In this document: positions 16,761 through 25,569 of the stretch, piece by piece
Layout of the letters: each line of letters starts with the position of its first letter
Numbering within the stretch: the first letter of the stretch is position 1
NCBI GenBank assembly: GCA_964504445.1
Contig: CAZDEO010000001.1
Coordinates: 1-64,000, forward strand
Reading direction: 5' to 3'
DNA length: 64,000 nucleotides
From: JACSRF01 sp964504445
Lineage (GTDB): Bacteria; Chloroflexota; Anaerolineae; Promineifilales; Promineifilaceae
Translations under genes and position numbers: made by a program
The notes under the pieces: model-generated
Told to the model about the DNA's origin: nothing
Seen by the model: only the letters and a program-made list of their open reading frames with translations
Databases searched by the model: none

Positions 16761-18773
16761 TCACCGTTTTATCACGAGGGAGGGCACATTGGCAAAGGTT
16801 TCTAATGTAGCGCCGGTGACGGGGTCTATAACCGGCAGGCGCGTACCAGAAGCGCGGTCATAGAGGCCGACGATGGCGGGGTAGGTGCCAGGGCTGGCGT
16901 TGGCGGGAATGGGCACCGGATGAACCTGGAGGATGATGTCGCCGGTTTGCCAGCTCCAAGAGGGGGCGTCCAGGGCATCGCGTTGGGCCAGAACGCCGCC
17001 ATCATGCAAAACTTGGGTAAACAGCACGGCGTCGGTGGTATCGGCGGGGGGGACGAGAGGGCCGACACGGATGGGGTCTTGCACTTGCCAGGTAGTGAGG
17101 AGCACGGCCGTTTCCCCCGCCACCACCTCATTTTCCGACCACGCTACGTGGCGCAGCAGCACGCCATCGCCAAAATTCGCCAATGGCGGGTCAGCCAGCC
17201 ATTCCGCCGGGGGCGAGGCCAGGGCATAGGCGGTAAAGCTGGGGTCCAGGTCCGTGGGGCGCAGCTCAATGGTTTCCAGAGGGCTTAGCCAGGCCGCGAA
17301 GACGGGGTGGGCTGAGGTGGAAGCGGGAATGATGGCCTGAGTAGCGCCGCCGCCAGGCCAAATGAGAGCGTAGCGGGCGTCGGTCCAGCGGGCGTGCAGG
17401 TGGGGCTGCGTAACCAGGGCAATGGAGGGGTCATGGGCCGGGCCGGGCAGGGCGGTGGAGATGACGGGTTCCCCGTCTAGCCGGGCGGCATAATCAAACA
17501 TGGCAATTTGGGTGACCTGGTAGGCGGTGCGCACCTCGGGGGCGGCAGCCCAGCGCACGAAGTAGTCGCGAGCTGTCCAGAATCCTGCCAGCAGCAGCCA
17601 AAGGACGGCCGTAGCGCCCATCAGCCAATCTCCTTTTTTGCGGAGCCAGGGCTTTGCCCAATCCACCACTGCCACAAAGCCGACGGCGGGCAAAATGTGT
17701 ACGGGGGCCAGGGCTGCCAGATTGCGGGTGGTGTTGGCGGTGGGGCCGGTGATGAGGGAGGGGGTGATGCCAATGAGGAACCAGAGCAGGAGGAAGGCTG
17801 GGGAATATTTAATAATGAATTGTGAATTGTGAATGATAAATTGTGAACTGCGAATGGTGCGATAGAGGGTGATGAGGAGGCCGAGGGTGAAGAGGACGGC
17901 CGTCAGGCCATCAAACACGGGGCGGCCCGGGATGTTATAGGCCAGGAATTGGTCGCCGTAGCCGGGCCAGACGAAAGCCAGCAGGGCGTCGCGGGCGTTG
18001 GTGAAAATGGGGGTCAGGTTGCCGTCGCGCAGGGCTTGGAGGGGGGCGTCGAGCATGCTGACGCGGGGCTGCACGCTGGGATTTTGGCGCAAGTAGATGA
18101 ACATGGGGGTAATGAGAACGGCCGTTGCCGCCAGCCCTAACACCGTTGGTCGCCAGCCCCGGCGCAGCAGAGGGCGGTTGACCAGGGCCAAATAGATGAG
18201 AAAGGCGGGGAAAACCAGCCAGGCAACGCGTGCTGCCAGATAAAGGTGCAACGTTGCCAGCAGTGACAATCCAAAGCCTGCTGCTGGCAGTGTCACCAGC
18301 TTGCCTTTGGGTAAACTTGGTTTCTGGAAAAATTGCCAGAAGAACCAGACGGCCGTGCCCATGAAAAAGGGCAGCATGCCGGCCCGCAGCGCTTCCCGGC
18401 TGCTAGCCAGGGGCCAAAAAGAGAGGGCGAGCAGAACGGCCGTCAGGATCGCCACCCGCCGGTCAAAGGCGCGGGCCACCCACAGGTAGGTGACGCCAAT
18501 AGCCGCCACGCCAAAAATGACGTTGACCAGCCGCAGCGCCAGCACGTTTTTGCCCAACAAAGCCATAGCCCCGGCGACGGTGTAGCTGTAGAGAGGCTCG
18601 CTGCCGTAATTGTAGGGGAAGTAATAGCGCAAATCTCCTGCCAGCACGCCCAGGGCTTCACGGCCGTGATTGGCCTCGTCGTGAGTAAGGCCAGGGGGTA
18701 CATCGGTCAGCCGGTACAGGCGCAGGCCGGTAGCCAGCAGAAGGATGAGCAGGAGGGGCAGGAGTTTGCGCAT
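16761..18773 (-). CDS. GT39-like membrane glycosyltransferase
   Basis: A 670-residue paralogue of the products at 9551-11644 and 11641-13725. RLYRLTDVPPGLTHDEANHG gives D32-E33 in the first outer loop, followed by about ten helices and a soluble C-terminal half. A heptamer array encodes TIRSSQFIIHNSQFIIKYS in a loop before a helix. The gene lies downstream of a SAM methyltransferase gene (22-base gap) and upstream of the sortase. Transfer of lipid-linked sugars across the membrane is the family role; donor and acceptor are unknown. Confidence 0.8.
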   Translation of the reverse strand: MRKLLPLLLILLLATGLRLYRLTDVPPGLTHDEANHGREALGVLAGDLRYYFPYNYGSEPLYSYTVAGAMALLGKNVLALRLVNVIFGVAAIGVTYLWVARAFDRRVAILTAVLLALSFWPLASSREALRAGMLPFFMGTAVWFFWQFFQKPSLPKGKLVTLPAAGFGLSLLATLHLYLAARVAWLVFPAFLIYLALVNRPLLRRGWRPTVLGLAATAVLITPMFIYLRQNPSVQPRVSMLDAPLQALRDGNLTPIFTNARDALLAFVWPGYGDQFLAYNIPGRPVFDGLTAVLFTLGLLITLYRTIRSSQFIIHNSQFIIKYSPAFLLLWFLIGITPSLITGPTANTTRNLAALAPVHILPAVGFVAVVDWAKPWLRKKGDWLMGATAVLWLLLAGFWTARDYFVRWAAAPEVRTAYQVTQIAMFDYAARLDGEPVISTALPGPAHDPSIALVTQPHLHARWTDARYALIWPGGGATQAIIPASTSAHPVFAAWLSPLETIELRPTDLDPSFTAYALASPPAEWLADPPLANFGDGVLLRHVAWSENEVVAGETAVLLTTWQVQDPIRVGPLVPPADTTDAVLFTQVLHDGGVLAQRDALDAPSWSWQTGDIILQVHPVPIPANASPGTYPAIVGLYDRASGTRLPVIDPVTGATLETFANVPSLVIKR
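17811..17858. repeat. In-frame heptamer array (GAATTGT words)
   Basis: GAATTGT / GAATTGT / GAATGAT / AAATTGT / GAACTGC / GAATGGT, period 7. Encodes the FIIHNSQFII-type segment of the glycosyltransferase without breaking its frame. Confidence 0.85.
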
Positions 18774-18794
18774 GAACAGATAATTGGCAACTGG

Positions 18795-19625
18795 TTAGGG
18801 GTTGCGGGTCACTGGTTTTTCGGCCACCGCGAAGACTTCGCGCTCGAAAAACCAGCGGAAAGGGGGGACGTCAAAGGCCAGGCGGCGCAGCGTGGCCAGA
18901 AGCGGGTTCTCGTTCCGGTTTTGCGGCGGTGAGTCTAGCCAGACCTGCACGTTGTGGAAGCCGGCGGCTTTCAGGGCGTGGCCCATGCTAAGGATGGACT
19001 GTTCGTTGACGTGGACGTCTTGGTTGACGGGGGTGATGGCGCGCGGGTCTTTGGGGTATTTGTCCCCTTCGCCGAGGAGGGTGCGGAAGCGGCGTACCCA
19101 GGGGTAGGCGTAACGGTCGTACCAGATGTTGGGGGCGGTGTGGATGATGAAACGGCCGTTGTTCTTTAGCACCCGACGCACTTCCAACATCGCTTCATGC
19201 AATTCCCAGGGGTAAAGATGCTCTACCACGTCAAACATCAACACGCGGTCAAAATATTGGTCAGGAAAGGGCAGGTATTTGGCATCTGACAGGCAAACCC
19301 CCGCTTTAACCGGAGGAATTTCGCTGTTCTGGCGGGCGGTCTGAATCACGTTGCGGCTCATAACGGCCGCGGCCTGGGCATAATCCATGCCATACGCTTC
19401 CACGCCCAGGGCCATACAGTGGCGCAAAATTTCGCCGCGTCCGCAGCCCACGTCCAGCACGCGCATGCCGGGCTGCACGTCGGCCACGGTAAAGGCGTCG
19501 CGCAGGCGGCGCGAAAGGTGCTGGCCTTCCGATTCTAGAAAAACGTCGTACCCTTCGCAGGCGGTTAAAAAATATTCTTCGGTATATAGGGTAGAGGGGA
19601 GGGATTTTCTTTCTTTCGTCGCCAT
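18795..19625 (-). CDS. Class I SAM-dependent methyltransferase
   Basis: A 276-residue soluble protein with motif I VLDVGCGRGE (about 56-65), motif II around YGMDYA and a post-motif DVVEHLYPWE, as in the Methyltransf_11/UbiG-like group. These act on small molecules, lipids or sugars. The gene is directly upstream of a membrane glycosyltransferase and may share its transcript, so modification of a lipid- or glycan-linked substrate is a reasonable but unproven guess. Confidence 0.85.
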   Translation of the reverse strand: MATKERKSLPSTLYTEEYFLTACEGYDVFLESEGQHLSRRLRDAFTVADVQPGMRVLDVGCGRGEILRHCMALGVEAYGMDYAQAAAVMSRNVIQTARQNSEIPPVKAGVCLSDAKYLPFPDQYFDRVLMFDVVEHLYPWELHEAMLEVRRVLKNNGRFIIHTAPNIWYDRYAYPWVRRFRTLLGEGDKYPKDPRAITPVNQDVHVNEQSILSMGHALKAAGFHNVQVWLDSPPQNRNENPLLATLRRLAFDVPPFRWFFEREVFAVAEKPVTRNP

Positions 19626-19679
19626 GTTGTTTTGCGGGATCAGAGGTTAGCGGTGAGCGTTGGCCGCGACTTTCTGTCA

Positions 19680-19715
19680 CCAATCTCTAATCTTCAATCT
19701 CCAATCTCTAATTCT
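19680..19715. repeat. Heptamer array (CAATCTC words) at the end of the SH3b gene
   Basis: CAATCTC / TAATCTT / CAATCTC / CAATCTC / TAATTCTC units. The right end supplies the last codons of the minus-strand SH3b gene. Confidence 0.85.
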
Positions 19716-20598
19716 CCTGATTTGGGTCAAATAAAAGCTGCGCTTCTGGGACCCAGCCCAAAATGCCGTTAACGGTGCGAATTTCGCGCCACAGGTTGCC
19801 GGCGTAGTTGGCGTGGCCGGGCTGCAAAATGACAATGCCGCCGTTGGGTACCAGGGCGACGATGCTGCCGCCGGGCACGCGCTGGACGGCTAAATTGCCG
19901 CCGCCCGTATTGGCTACGGCCGTTTCTCCCTCAACCGGGGTGGGGGTCAGGGTGGGCGTGGGACTTTGGGTGGGCGTGGGCGTGCTGGTTGGGGTTTGGG
20001 TAGGTGTGGGCGTCAATGTGGCATTGGTAGGTTGGGCAGATAGGGTGTTGGTGGGCACGGCCGTTTCTGGCGCAGGGGTTTCAAAAATAGCGTCTTCTGT
20101 ACCTGCTGTGGCTTCTGTTGTGGCGGTGGGTAGGCCACCAAAGGCGCCAGTGGCTGGTGTGCCCGATAAGGATCGGGTGCTGGTAGGCGTGGGGCTGGTT
20201 TGGGCAACGGCCGTGGCGGTCAGGTTTTCATTGCTCAGGGCCACAATTTCCCCTGCCGTTTCAGGAGTGTTGGTGGCTGTGAGTTCGGGGGTGGGCAGCA
20301 CGGCCGTTTCTTGCCCACCCAGCGGCACACCAGCAAAGAAAAAGCCAATCGTCAGCAGTTGCAGCGCTAGCGCCATGCCCGTTAGCACCCGTTGCTGCAT
20401 CTGCAATTGCCGCGTACTCAGTCCGGTACGGGCCACAAAGCGTGGCGACTGCATCAGGTAGGCCAATAGAATAGCCGCCAATGCACCAACCGCGGCAATG
20501 CCCATGCCCCATAAAGTCCAGGTCGGAAAACCCATAACGGCGATTATAACCAGTTTGCCGCCATCGTGGAAATTAGGGGGGCAAGGTTTATGCATCAT
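19708..20598 (-). CDS. Membrane protein with Thr/Pro-rich linker and C-terminal SH3b-like domain
   Basis: A 296-residue protein with two hydrophobic helices near the N-terminus, a low-complexity TPTPTQTPTST-type linker (about 110-230) and a compact C-terminal domain (LAVQRVPGGSIVALVPNGG... LWREIRTVNGILGWVPE) of bacterial SH3 type. Such domains bind peptidoglycan or other wall polymers. Two adjacent ATGs follow AGGAAA at the 5' end; a third ATG at 20535 (MGFPTW) is possible but has no obvious ribosome-binding site. The last codons come from a repeat array. Confidence 0.75.
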   Translation of the reverse strand: MMHKPCPPNFHDGGKLVIIAVMGFPTWTLWGMGIAAVGALAAILLAYLMQSPRFVARTGLSTRQLQMQQRVLTGMALALQLLTIGFFFAGVPLGGQETAVLPTPELTATNTPETAGEIVALSNENLTATAVAQTSPTPTSTRSLSGTPATGAFGGLPTATTEATAGTEDAIFETPAPETAVPTNTLSAQPTNATLTPTPTQTPTSTPTPTQSPTPTLTPTPVEGETAVANTGGGNLAVQRVPGGSIVALVPNGGIVILQPGHANYAGNLWREIRTVNGILGWVPEAQLLFDPNQEN

Positions 20599-20681
20599 TT
20601 TCCTGGAAGCTGCGAACCAGGCGCTCTGGCAAAGGCACTTTCTTAGCTTCCGAGAAAGTTGAAATTCTTTTCTGACAATGT

Positions 20682-20803
20682 AGGATGAAGAATGAATTTG
20701 GGAATAGGGTATAATCTACTCGACTTGCTTGCCTGTTCTTGGCAAACAGGGTCAGTTAGAACTTGGCGTTTAAGAAGGGTCACCCTTCATCCTTCATTCT
20801 TCG
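20682..20803. repeat. Split heptamer words flanking the lpdA promoter
   Basis: AGGATGAAGAATGAA (20682-20696) and TTCATCCTTCATTCTT (about 20787-20802) are largely complementary heptamer words on either side of the putative lpdA -10 element. Confidence 0.6.
20710..20715 (+). promoter_or_regulatory. Putative -10 element for lpdA
   Basis: Exact TATAAT about 115 bases upstream of the lpdA ATG. No convincing -35 box is present at the usual distance, so confidence is limited. The lpdA start itself has a strong AAGGAGAG site. Confidence 0.4.
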
Positions 20804-20830
20804 TAATTTATCCTAAATAAGGAGAGAGCT

Positions 20831-22225
20831 ATGGCAAATAAACAGTATGATCTTGTGGTTTTGGGCGCAGGCCCCGGCGGCTACGTGGCTGCTATTCGCG
20901 CCGCGCAACTTGGGCTTAGCGTAGCCATCATCGAAAAAGAGTACTGGGGCGGCGTCTGCCTCAATATAGGTTGCATTCCATCAAAAGCGCTTTTGCACAA
21001 TGCCGAACTGGCCCATACTTTACAACATCGTGCCAAAGAGTTTGGCTTCAGCTTCGACAATCTAACCCTCAATTGGAACGTGGCCTGGAAACGCAGTCGC
21101 CAGGTTTCTAACCGTCTGGTTAAGGGGGTGCAGTTCCTCATGCGCAAGAATAATATTGATACCTACGAGGGAAACGGCCGTCTCCTGGATGCCCACACCC
21201 TCCACGTCACCCTTAACAAAGGGGGCGAAGAAGAACTCAAGGCTAAAAATATCATTATTGCTACCGGCGCCCGCCCGCGCCAACTGCCCGGCGCCGAGTT
21301 TGATGGCGAACGCATCATCTCCTACATCGAAGGCATTATGGCCGAGCAGCTCAAAGAGAAAGTCATCATCATTGGTGGCGGCGTCATTGGCGTTGAATTT
21401 GCTTACATGTGGGCCAACTACGGTGTGGACGTCACCATTTTGGAGATGCTCGACCACCTGCTGCCCGCCGAAGACCCCGAATGCAGCGACGTGCTGGAAA
21501 AAGCATACAAAAAAATGGGCGTCAACTTCCAAACCGGCGCCCGCGTCGAAAAAATTGCCAAAACCGATAATGGCGCCTCTGTTTCCCTGGCCGATGGCTC
21601 CACCTTGGACGCAGATCAGGTCATGGTAGCCATTAACTTTGTCCCAAATACCGAAAACATTGGCCTGGAAAAAGCCGGCGTCGCCCTCACCAAGCGCGGC
21701 AACATCCAGATTGATGACCACATGCGCACCAGCGTCAGCCACATCTACGCCATTGGCGACGTGGCCACCGAATACCGTCTGGCTCATATTGCCTCGGCCA
21801 TGGGTATGGTCGCCGCCGAAACCATTGCCGGACACGACGTGGAACCCCTTAACTACAAGATGCTGCCCCGGGCCACCTACTGTGTACCCCAGGTAGCCAG
21901 TTTTGGCTATACCGAAAAAGAAGCCCAGGAACTGGGGTATGAAGTCAAAGTAGGCAAATTCCCCTTCCAAGTCAACGGGAAAGCTCTAGGGCTAGGCGAA
22001 AAAGAGGGCTTCATTAAGATTATTGCCGACGCCAAATACGGCGAAATTTTAGGCGCCAGCATGATTGGCCCCAATGTGACCGAACTGTTGCCAGAACTGA
22101 CCCTGGCCCATAACCAGGAACTGACCGCCGAAGAAATCGCCCGTAACGTCCACGCCCACCCGACCTTAAGCGAGGCCCTTATGGAAGCCGCCCACGGTGT
22201 GGAAGGGGAACCGATTCACATTTAA
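20831..22225 (+). CDS. lpdA: Dihydrolipoyl dehydrogenase (E3)
   Basis: A 464-residue flavoenzyme that reoxidises dihydrolipoamide of 2-oxoacid dehydrogenase or glycine-cleavage complexes with NAD. FAD-binding GAGPGG is at 12-17, the redox disulfide is C43/C48 (GGVCLNIGCIPSKAL), the NAD-binding IGGGVIG is near 180, and the catalytic His443-Glu448 pair lies in HAHPTLSE at the C-terminus. Length and motifs are typical. It is monocistronic, with its own terminator. No E1/E2 or gcv genes are beside it, so the complex served is not shown by context; a GcvT-fold protein lies 12 kb away. Confidence 0.95.
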   Translation: MANKQYDLVVLGAGPGGYVAAIRAAQLGLSVAIIEKEYWGGVCLNIGCIPSKALLHNAELAHTLQHRAKEFGFSFDNLTLNWNVAWKRSRQVSNRLVKGVQFLMRKNNIDTYEGNGRLLDAHTLHVTLNKGGEEELKAKNIIIATGARPRQLPGAEFDGERIISYIEGIMAEQLKEKVIIIGGGVIGVEFAYMWANYGVDVTILEMLDHLLPAEDPECSDVLEKAYKKMGVNFQTGARVEKIAKTDNGASVSLADGSTLDADQVMVAINFVPNTENIGLEKAGVALTKRGNIQIDDHMRTSVSHIYAIGDVATEYRLAHIASAMGMVAAETIAGHDVEPLNYKMLPRATYCVPQVASFGYTEKEAQELGYEVKVGKFPFQVNGKALGLGEKEGFIKIIADAKYGEILGASMIGPNVTELLPELTLAHNQELTAEEIARNVHAHPTLSEALMEAAHGVEGEPIHI

Positions 22226-22258
22226 TCGTTGCCCTTGCGCTTTCTGTGCCGAAGGATC

Positions 22259-22282
22259 AAGCCGCCTACGGGCGGCTTTTTT
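22259..22282 (+). terminator. Terminator of lpdA
   Basis: AAGCCGCC-TACG-GGCGGCTT stem-loop followed by TTTTTT, about 35 bases after the lpdA stop. Confidence 0.9.
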
Positions 22283-22374
22283 CGTCGCGCTGCCGGGCAG
22301 CCCTCGAAATATTGGGTAAATACACCTGGTTTGCCAAATTGGGTTTACCTCCATAACCCCTAAATGTCACCTTA

Positions 22375-22403
22375 TTGACACTTAGGCGCACAAGGCATAT
22401 AAT
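22375..22403 (+). promoter_or_regulatory. Consensus sigma-70-type promoter of the peptide importer
   Basis: TTGACA at 22375-22380 and TATAAT at 22398-22403 with a 17-base spacer: a full consensus pair. Transcription would start near 22410, giving a leader of about 370 bases before the binding-protein gene. Confidence 0.8.
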
Positions 22404-22409
22404 AGAATT

Positions 22410-22779
22410 CGTGTCGATAGCGCCTCGTTAGATTTTGAGGCACCAACACAAAAGGTGCTTACCGAGTAAACACTGTATGATCTGTTTACCAGAAAGAAAT
22501 TTTGCAACAAACTCCACAAACAACTTGGCGCAATGCGTCGGCAAGTTGCTTCTGTGTGTCCCCAGGCAGCCTTTTGTTTCCCCATTCTTAATCAACCATC
22601 CAAGGAGGTGATTGCATCGGATAATTACGCGTAAGCGAGTCCCAAAACTTTAGCTGTAATTTGCTGAAAAAAGATTTGACTGGGATGTTTGCAGCAAATA
22701 ATCTTTTTCAGGGCTGCTAACAAACAGCAAATCACCTAAATATTTTTTCAACATTTCTTCCTAGGAGGAGAAAAAACAA
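22410..22779 (+). other. Long structured 5' leader of the peptide-importer operon
   Basis: No convincing gene. It contains a CAACTTG...CAAGTTG inverted repeat (from about 22524), a full-length Shine-Dalgarno 12-mer AAGGAGGTGATT (22602-22613) not followed by an ATG or GTG at normal spacing, a hairpin CTGAAAAAAGATT / AATCTTTTTCAG (22664-22676 with 22700-22711), and AATCACCT (22730-22737), which is exactly complementary to part of the 12-mer. The true ribosome-binding site of the next gene (AGGAGGAG) lies just before 22780. It may be a regulatory leader; I do not recognise a known riboswitch. Confidence 0.5.
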
Positions 22780-25395
22780 ATGAAACATAAGTGGTTTTCG
22801 ATAGTAGTAGTATTGTTGCTGGCCAGCTTTGTCCTGGCTGCGTGTGGCGGCGAGCCAACGACCGTAGAGGTTACCCGTGTTGTAACCGAGACCGTTGTGG
22901 AAGAAGGCCAGGTCGTAGAGGTTACCCGTGTTGTAACCGAGACCGTCGTGGAAACGGAAACCGTGGTGGAAACCGTGGTGGAAACCGTGCAAGTGCCGAT
23001 GGAGAGCGAAGAAGAGATGGCCCGTACCGGCAGTTGGTTGGACACCATCATCTTCGTAGAAGAGCCAAACCAGGATGCGGCGATTGCCCGTCTGGCGGCT
23101 GGCGACATTGACATGTTTGCTGACGACGTGGCTGGCGCGGCCATTTTGGATGCGATTGCCAATGCCGGCAACATCCAGACCCGCACCCAGTATGGTCTTT
23201 ATGATGAAATGACCTTCAATACCGGTGTTTGCGCCGATACCGCCTTGCTGAATCCTTTCAACAACATGAAGTTCCGCGAGGCCATGAACTGGGTGATTGA
23301 TCGCGACTATGTGGCCGACGAACTGTACGGTGGTTTGGCTGTGCCCAAGTACACCGCTCTCTCTGAGGCTGGCGCCGATCGCGGCCGTTTCGCCGCCGAA
23401 ATCCGCGCTATTGAGGCGATGTATGCATATGACCTCGAAAAAGCACGAGAGGTTATTACCGCTGAGATGGAAGGTATGGGTGCCGAACTGGTAGACGGCG
23501 TGTGGAACTATGAGGGACAACCCATTACCCTCATCGGCCTCATCCGTAACGAAGATACCCGCCTGGAAATTGGCAACTACTATGCCAATCAGCTCGAGGA
23601 TTTGGGTTTCCTGGTTGATCGCGTAGAGCGTACCTCTAGCGAACTCAGTCCCTTGTGGGTTAGCTCTGATCCAGCCGAATGTCTGTGGCACTGGTATACC
23701 GGCGCCTGGAGCCAGACGGTCATTGACCGCAGCTCTGTGGACAACTTCGATTTCTTCTACTCACCCCGTGGTATTCCGTGGCCGCTCTGGGCGACCTACG
23801 AAATGTCCCCCGAATTTGATGAGCTTTCCTTGCGTCTAGCTAACAATGATTTCGCGACGCTGGAGGAACGTGCCGAGTTGGTGCGCCAGATTCTGCCCCT
23901 GGCGGCCGAAAACGCTAACCGTATCTGGATCACCAGCCGGACTACCCTGGTGCCTTTCAGCACAGATGTTTCTGTAACTGCTGACCTGGCGGCTGGTGTT
24001 AGTGGCGCTGGCCTGTGGGCCAAGACCGCCCGTTTTGTTGATGAGGTGGGTGGTTCTATGACCATTGCTCTGCCCAGTGTTTTCACCGAGCCCTGGAACC
24101 CCATTGGCGGCTCCAACTGGGTCTTTGACAACATGGTGAAACGCGCCTTGGGCGAGCAGGGTTGGTACACCGATCCTAGCACAGGTATTGCTATTCCGAA
24201 CCGCGTGGAACGTGCCGAAGTGGTCGTTGAGGAAGGTTTCCCGACTGGTGTGACTTATGATTGGGTGGATCTCTCCTTTGCGCCTTCTATTGAAGTACCA
24301 GGCGATGCCTGGGCCGGTTGGGATGGCGCCAATCAGGTCTTCTTGACCGCTGACGAGGTCTACACCGAAACGCAAACGGCCGTTTTCAAGAGCACTGTTT
24401 ACTATCCTGCCGACTTGTGGGACACCATCACCTGGCACGATGGCAGCCCCATTAGCCCGGCCGACTTTGTCATGGGCATGATCACCACCTTCGACCTTGC
24501 CAACCCCGACAGCCCCTACTATGATGAGTCTTTGGTTCCCGGCTTTGAGCAATTCATGGGCGCCTTCAAGGGTACCCGCATTCTCTCTACCGACCCGCTG
24601 GTCATTGAATACTACGGTGACAATGCTGGTCTGGATGCCGAGAATATGGTAGTTACTTGGTGGCCCACCTATGACTTTGCCGATGCGGCCTGGCACAACA
24701 TGGGTCTGATGCTGCGCGGCGACGGCAACGGCCTCTTTGCCTTCACCGATGGTAAAGCAACCGCCAACGAAGTTGAGCGCATCAACATGATCTCCGGTCC
24801 TTCCCTGCAAGTCTTCGCCGACGAGCTGGCTGCGGCCACAGAAGAGAACTTCATCCCCTATGCGGCCACTTTGGGTCAATACATCACCGAAGAGGAAGCG
24901 GCTGCGCGCTACGCCAACCTGGCTGAGTTTGCCCGCCGTTATGGCCACTATTACCTGGGCACCAATATCTACTTCCTGCAAGGCGTCTTCCCTGTAGAAG
25001 GCCAGGCAATCCTGCAGCGCTATGCGCCCCATCCGGATATGGCCAACCGCTTTGCTAACTTCGCTGAACCGGCCCTGGCTACTGTGGACATCGAAGGCGA
25101 CAGCCGCGTAACCATTGGTGACGAAGCAACCTTCGACGTTTACATTGACTACTATGGCGGTGCCTACCCGGTAGACGACATTGACAATGTGACCTATCTG
25201 CTGTTTGATGCCACCGGCGCGCAAGTTGCCCAAGGCGAAGCGGAAGCCGTGGAAGATGGTCTGTGGCAAGTAACCCTCAGCGGTGACGTGACCGGCGCTC
25301 TGGAAGAAGGCTCCAACCGTCTCGAGATCGTCGTTGTGTCTAACCTGGTGGCGTTGCCTAGCCTGGGTCAAGCCCAATTTGTAACCGCTCCGTAG
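22780..25395 (+). CDS. Oligopeptide/dipeptide-type ABC transporter substrate-binding lipoprotein
   Basis: An 871-residue lipoprotein: signal peptide of about 20 residues with lipobox LAAC (lipidated C22), then a repeated valine/threonine/glutamate linker (TVEVTRVVTET units), then an SBP_bac_5-like family-5 binding domain. It is longer than the usual 500-650 residues, with an extra C-terminal beta-rich part (about 760-871) that could be an Ig-like domain. It captures peptides or similar solutes outside the membrane for the permease and ATPase genes that follow. Two stable hairpins separate it from the permease genes, which often keeps binding protein in excess. The substrate is not visible from sequence. 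Confidence 0.9.
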   Translation: MKHKWFSIVVVLLLASFVLAACGGEPTTVEVTRVVTETVVEEGQVVEVTRVVTETVVETETVVETVVETVQVPMESEEEMARTGSWLDTIIFVEEPNQDAAIARLAAGDIDMFADDVAGAAILDAIANAGNIQTRTQYGLYDEMTFNTGVCADTALLNPFNNMKFREAMNWVIDRDYVADELYGGLAVPKYTALSEAGADRGRFAAEIRAIEAMYAYDLEKAREVITAEMEGMGAELVDGVWNYEGQPITLIGLIRNEDTRLEIGNYYANQLEDLGFLVDRVERTSSELSPLWVSSDPAECLWHWYTGAWSQTVIDRSSVDNFDFFYSPRGIPWPLWATYEMSPEFDELSLRLANNDFATLEERAELVRQILPLAAENANRIWITSRTTLVPFSTDVSVTADLAAGVSGAGLWAKTARFVDEVGGSMTIALPSVFTEPWNPIGGSNWVFDNMVKRALGEQGWYTDPSTGIAIPNRVERAEVVVEEGFPTGVTYDWVDLSFAPSIEVPGDAWAGWDGANQVFLTADEVYTETQTAVFKSTVYYPADLWDTITWHDGSPISPADFVMGMITTFDLANPDSPYYDESLVPGFEQFMGAFKGTRILSTDPLVIEYYGDNAGLDAENMVVTWWPTYDFADAAWHNMGLMLRGDGNGLFAFTDGKATANEVERINMISGPSLQVFADELAAATEENFIPYAATLGQYITEEEAAARYANLAEFARRYGHYYLGTNIYFLQGVFPVEGQAILQRYAPHPDMANRFANFAEPALATVDIEGDSRVTIGDEATFDVYIDYYGGAYPVDDIDNVTYLLFDATGAQVAQGEAEAVEDGLWQVTLSGDVTGALEEGSNRLEIVVVSNLVALPSLGQAQFVTAP
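22864..22946 (+). repeat. 51-bp-spaced direct repeat in the lipoprotein linker
   Basis: A 32-base segment starting GTAGAGGTTACCCG occurs at 22864-22895 and again at 22915-22946 and encodes VEVTRVVTET twice. Each copy contains GGTTAC...GTAACC, a small inverted repeat. Confidence 0.9.
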
Positions 25396-25418
25396 TTTCT
25401 TTATTCGTTTCATGCAAG

Positions 25419-25522
25419 CGGTAAGGGACGGGCTTATTGACCGTCCCTTACCGAAAAGTTGACGCAGTCAACCGGCTGTGTCAGAATTAGCGAGTTGGAG
25501 GTGGCCCTAAGCTGCCTCCAAC
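25419..25522 (+). promoter_or_regulatory. Two stable intercistronic hairpins
   Basis: CGGTAAGGGACGG / CCGTCCCTTACCG (25419-25431 with 25441-25453) is a perfect 13-bp stem; GTTGGAGGTGGC / GCTGCCTCCAAC (25494-25505 with 25511-25522) is a second stem with two G-U pairs. Neither has a clear U tract. They are likely 3'-end protectors or partial terminators that favour the binding-protein mRNA over the permease genes. Confidence 0.7.
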
Positions 25523-25569
25523 TTGCTCTATGTAACAGCATAAGTTTAATATAAGGAAAAGGTACCAAA

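Noticed and set aside
21062..21970. A 302-residue minus-strand frame opposite lpdA
   Set aside because: Antisense shadow of a well-conserved gene.
23836..25413. A 525-residue frame on the minus strand opposite the binding protein
   Set aside because: It is the mirror of a high-GC-third-position gene, has no ribosome-binding site and no family motif, and the plus-strand gene is clear.
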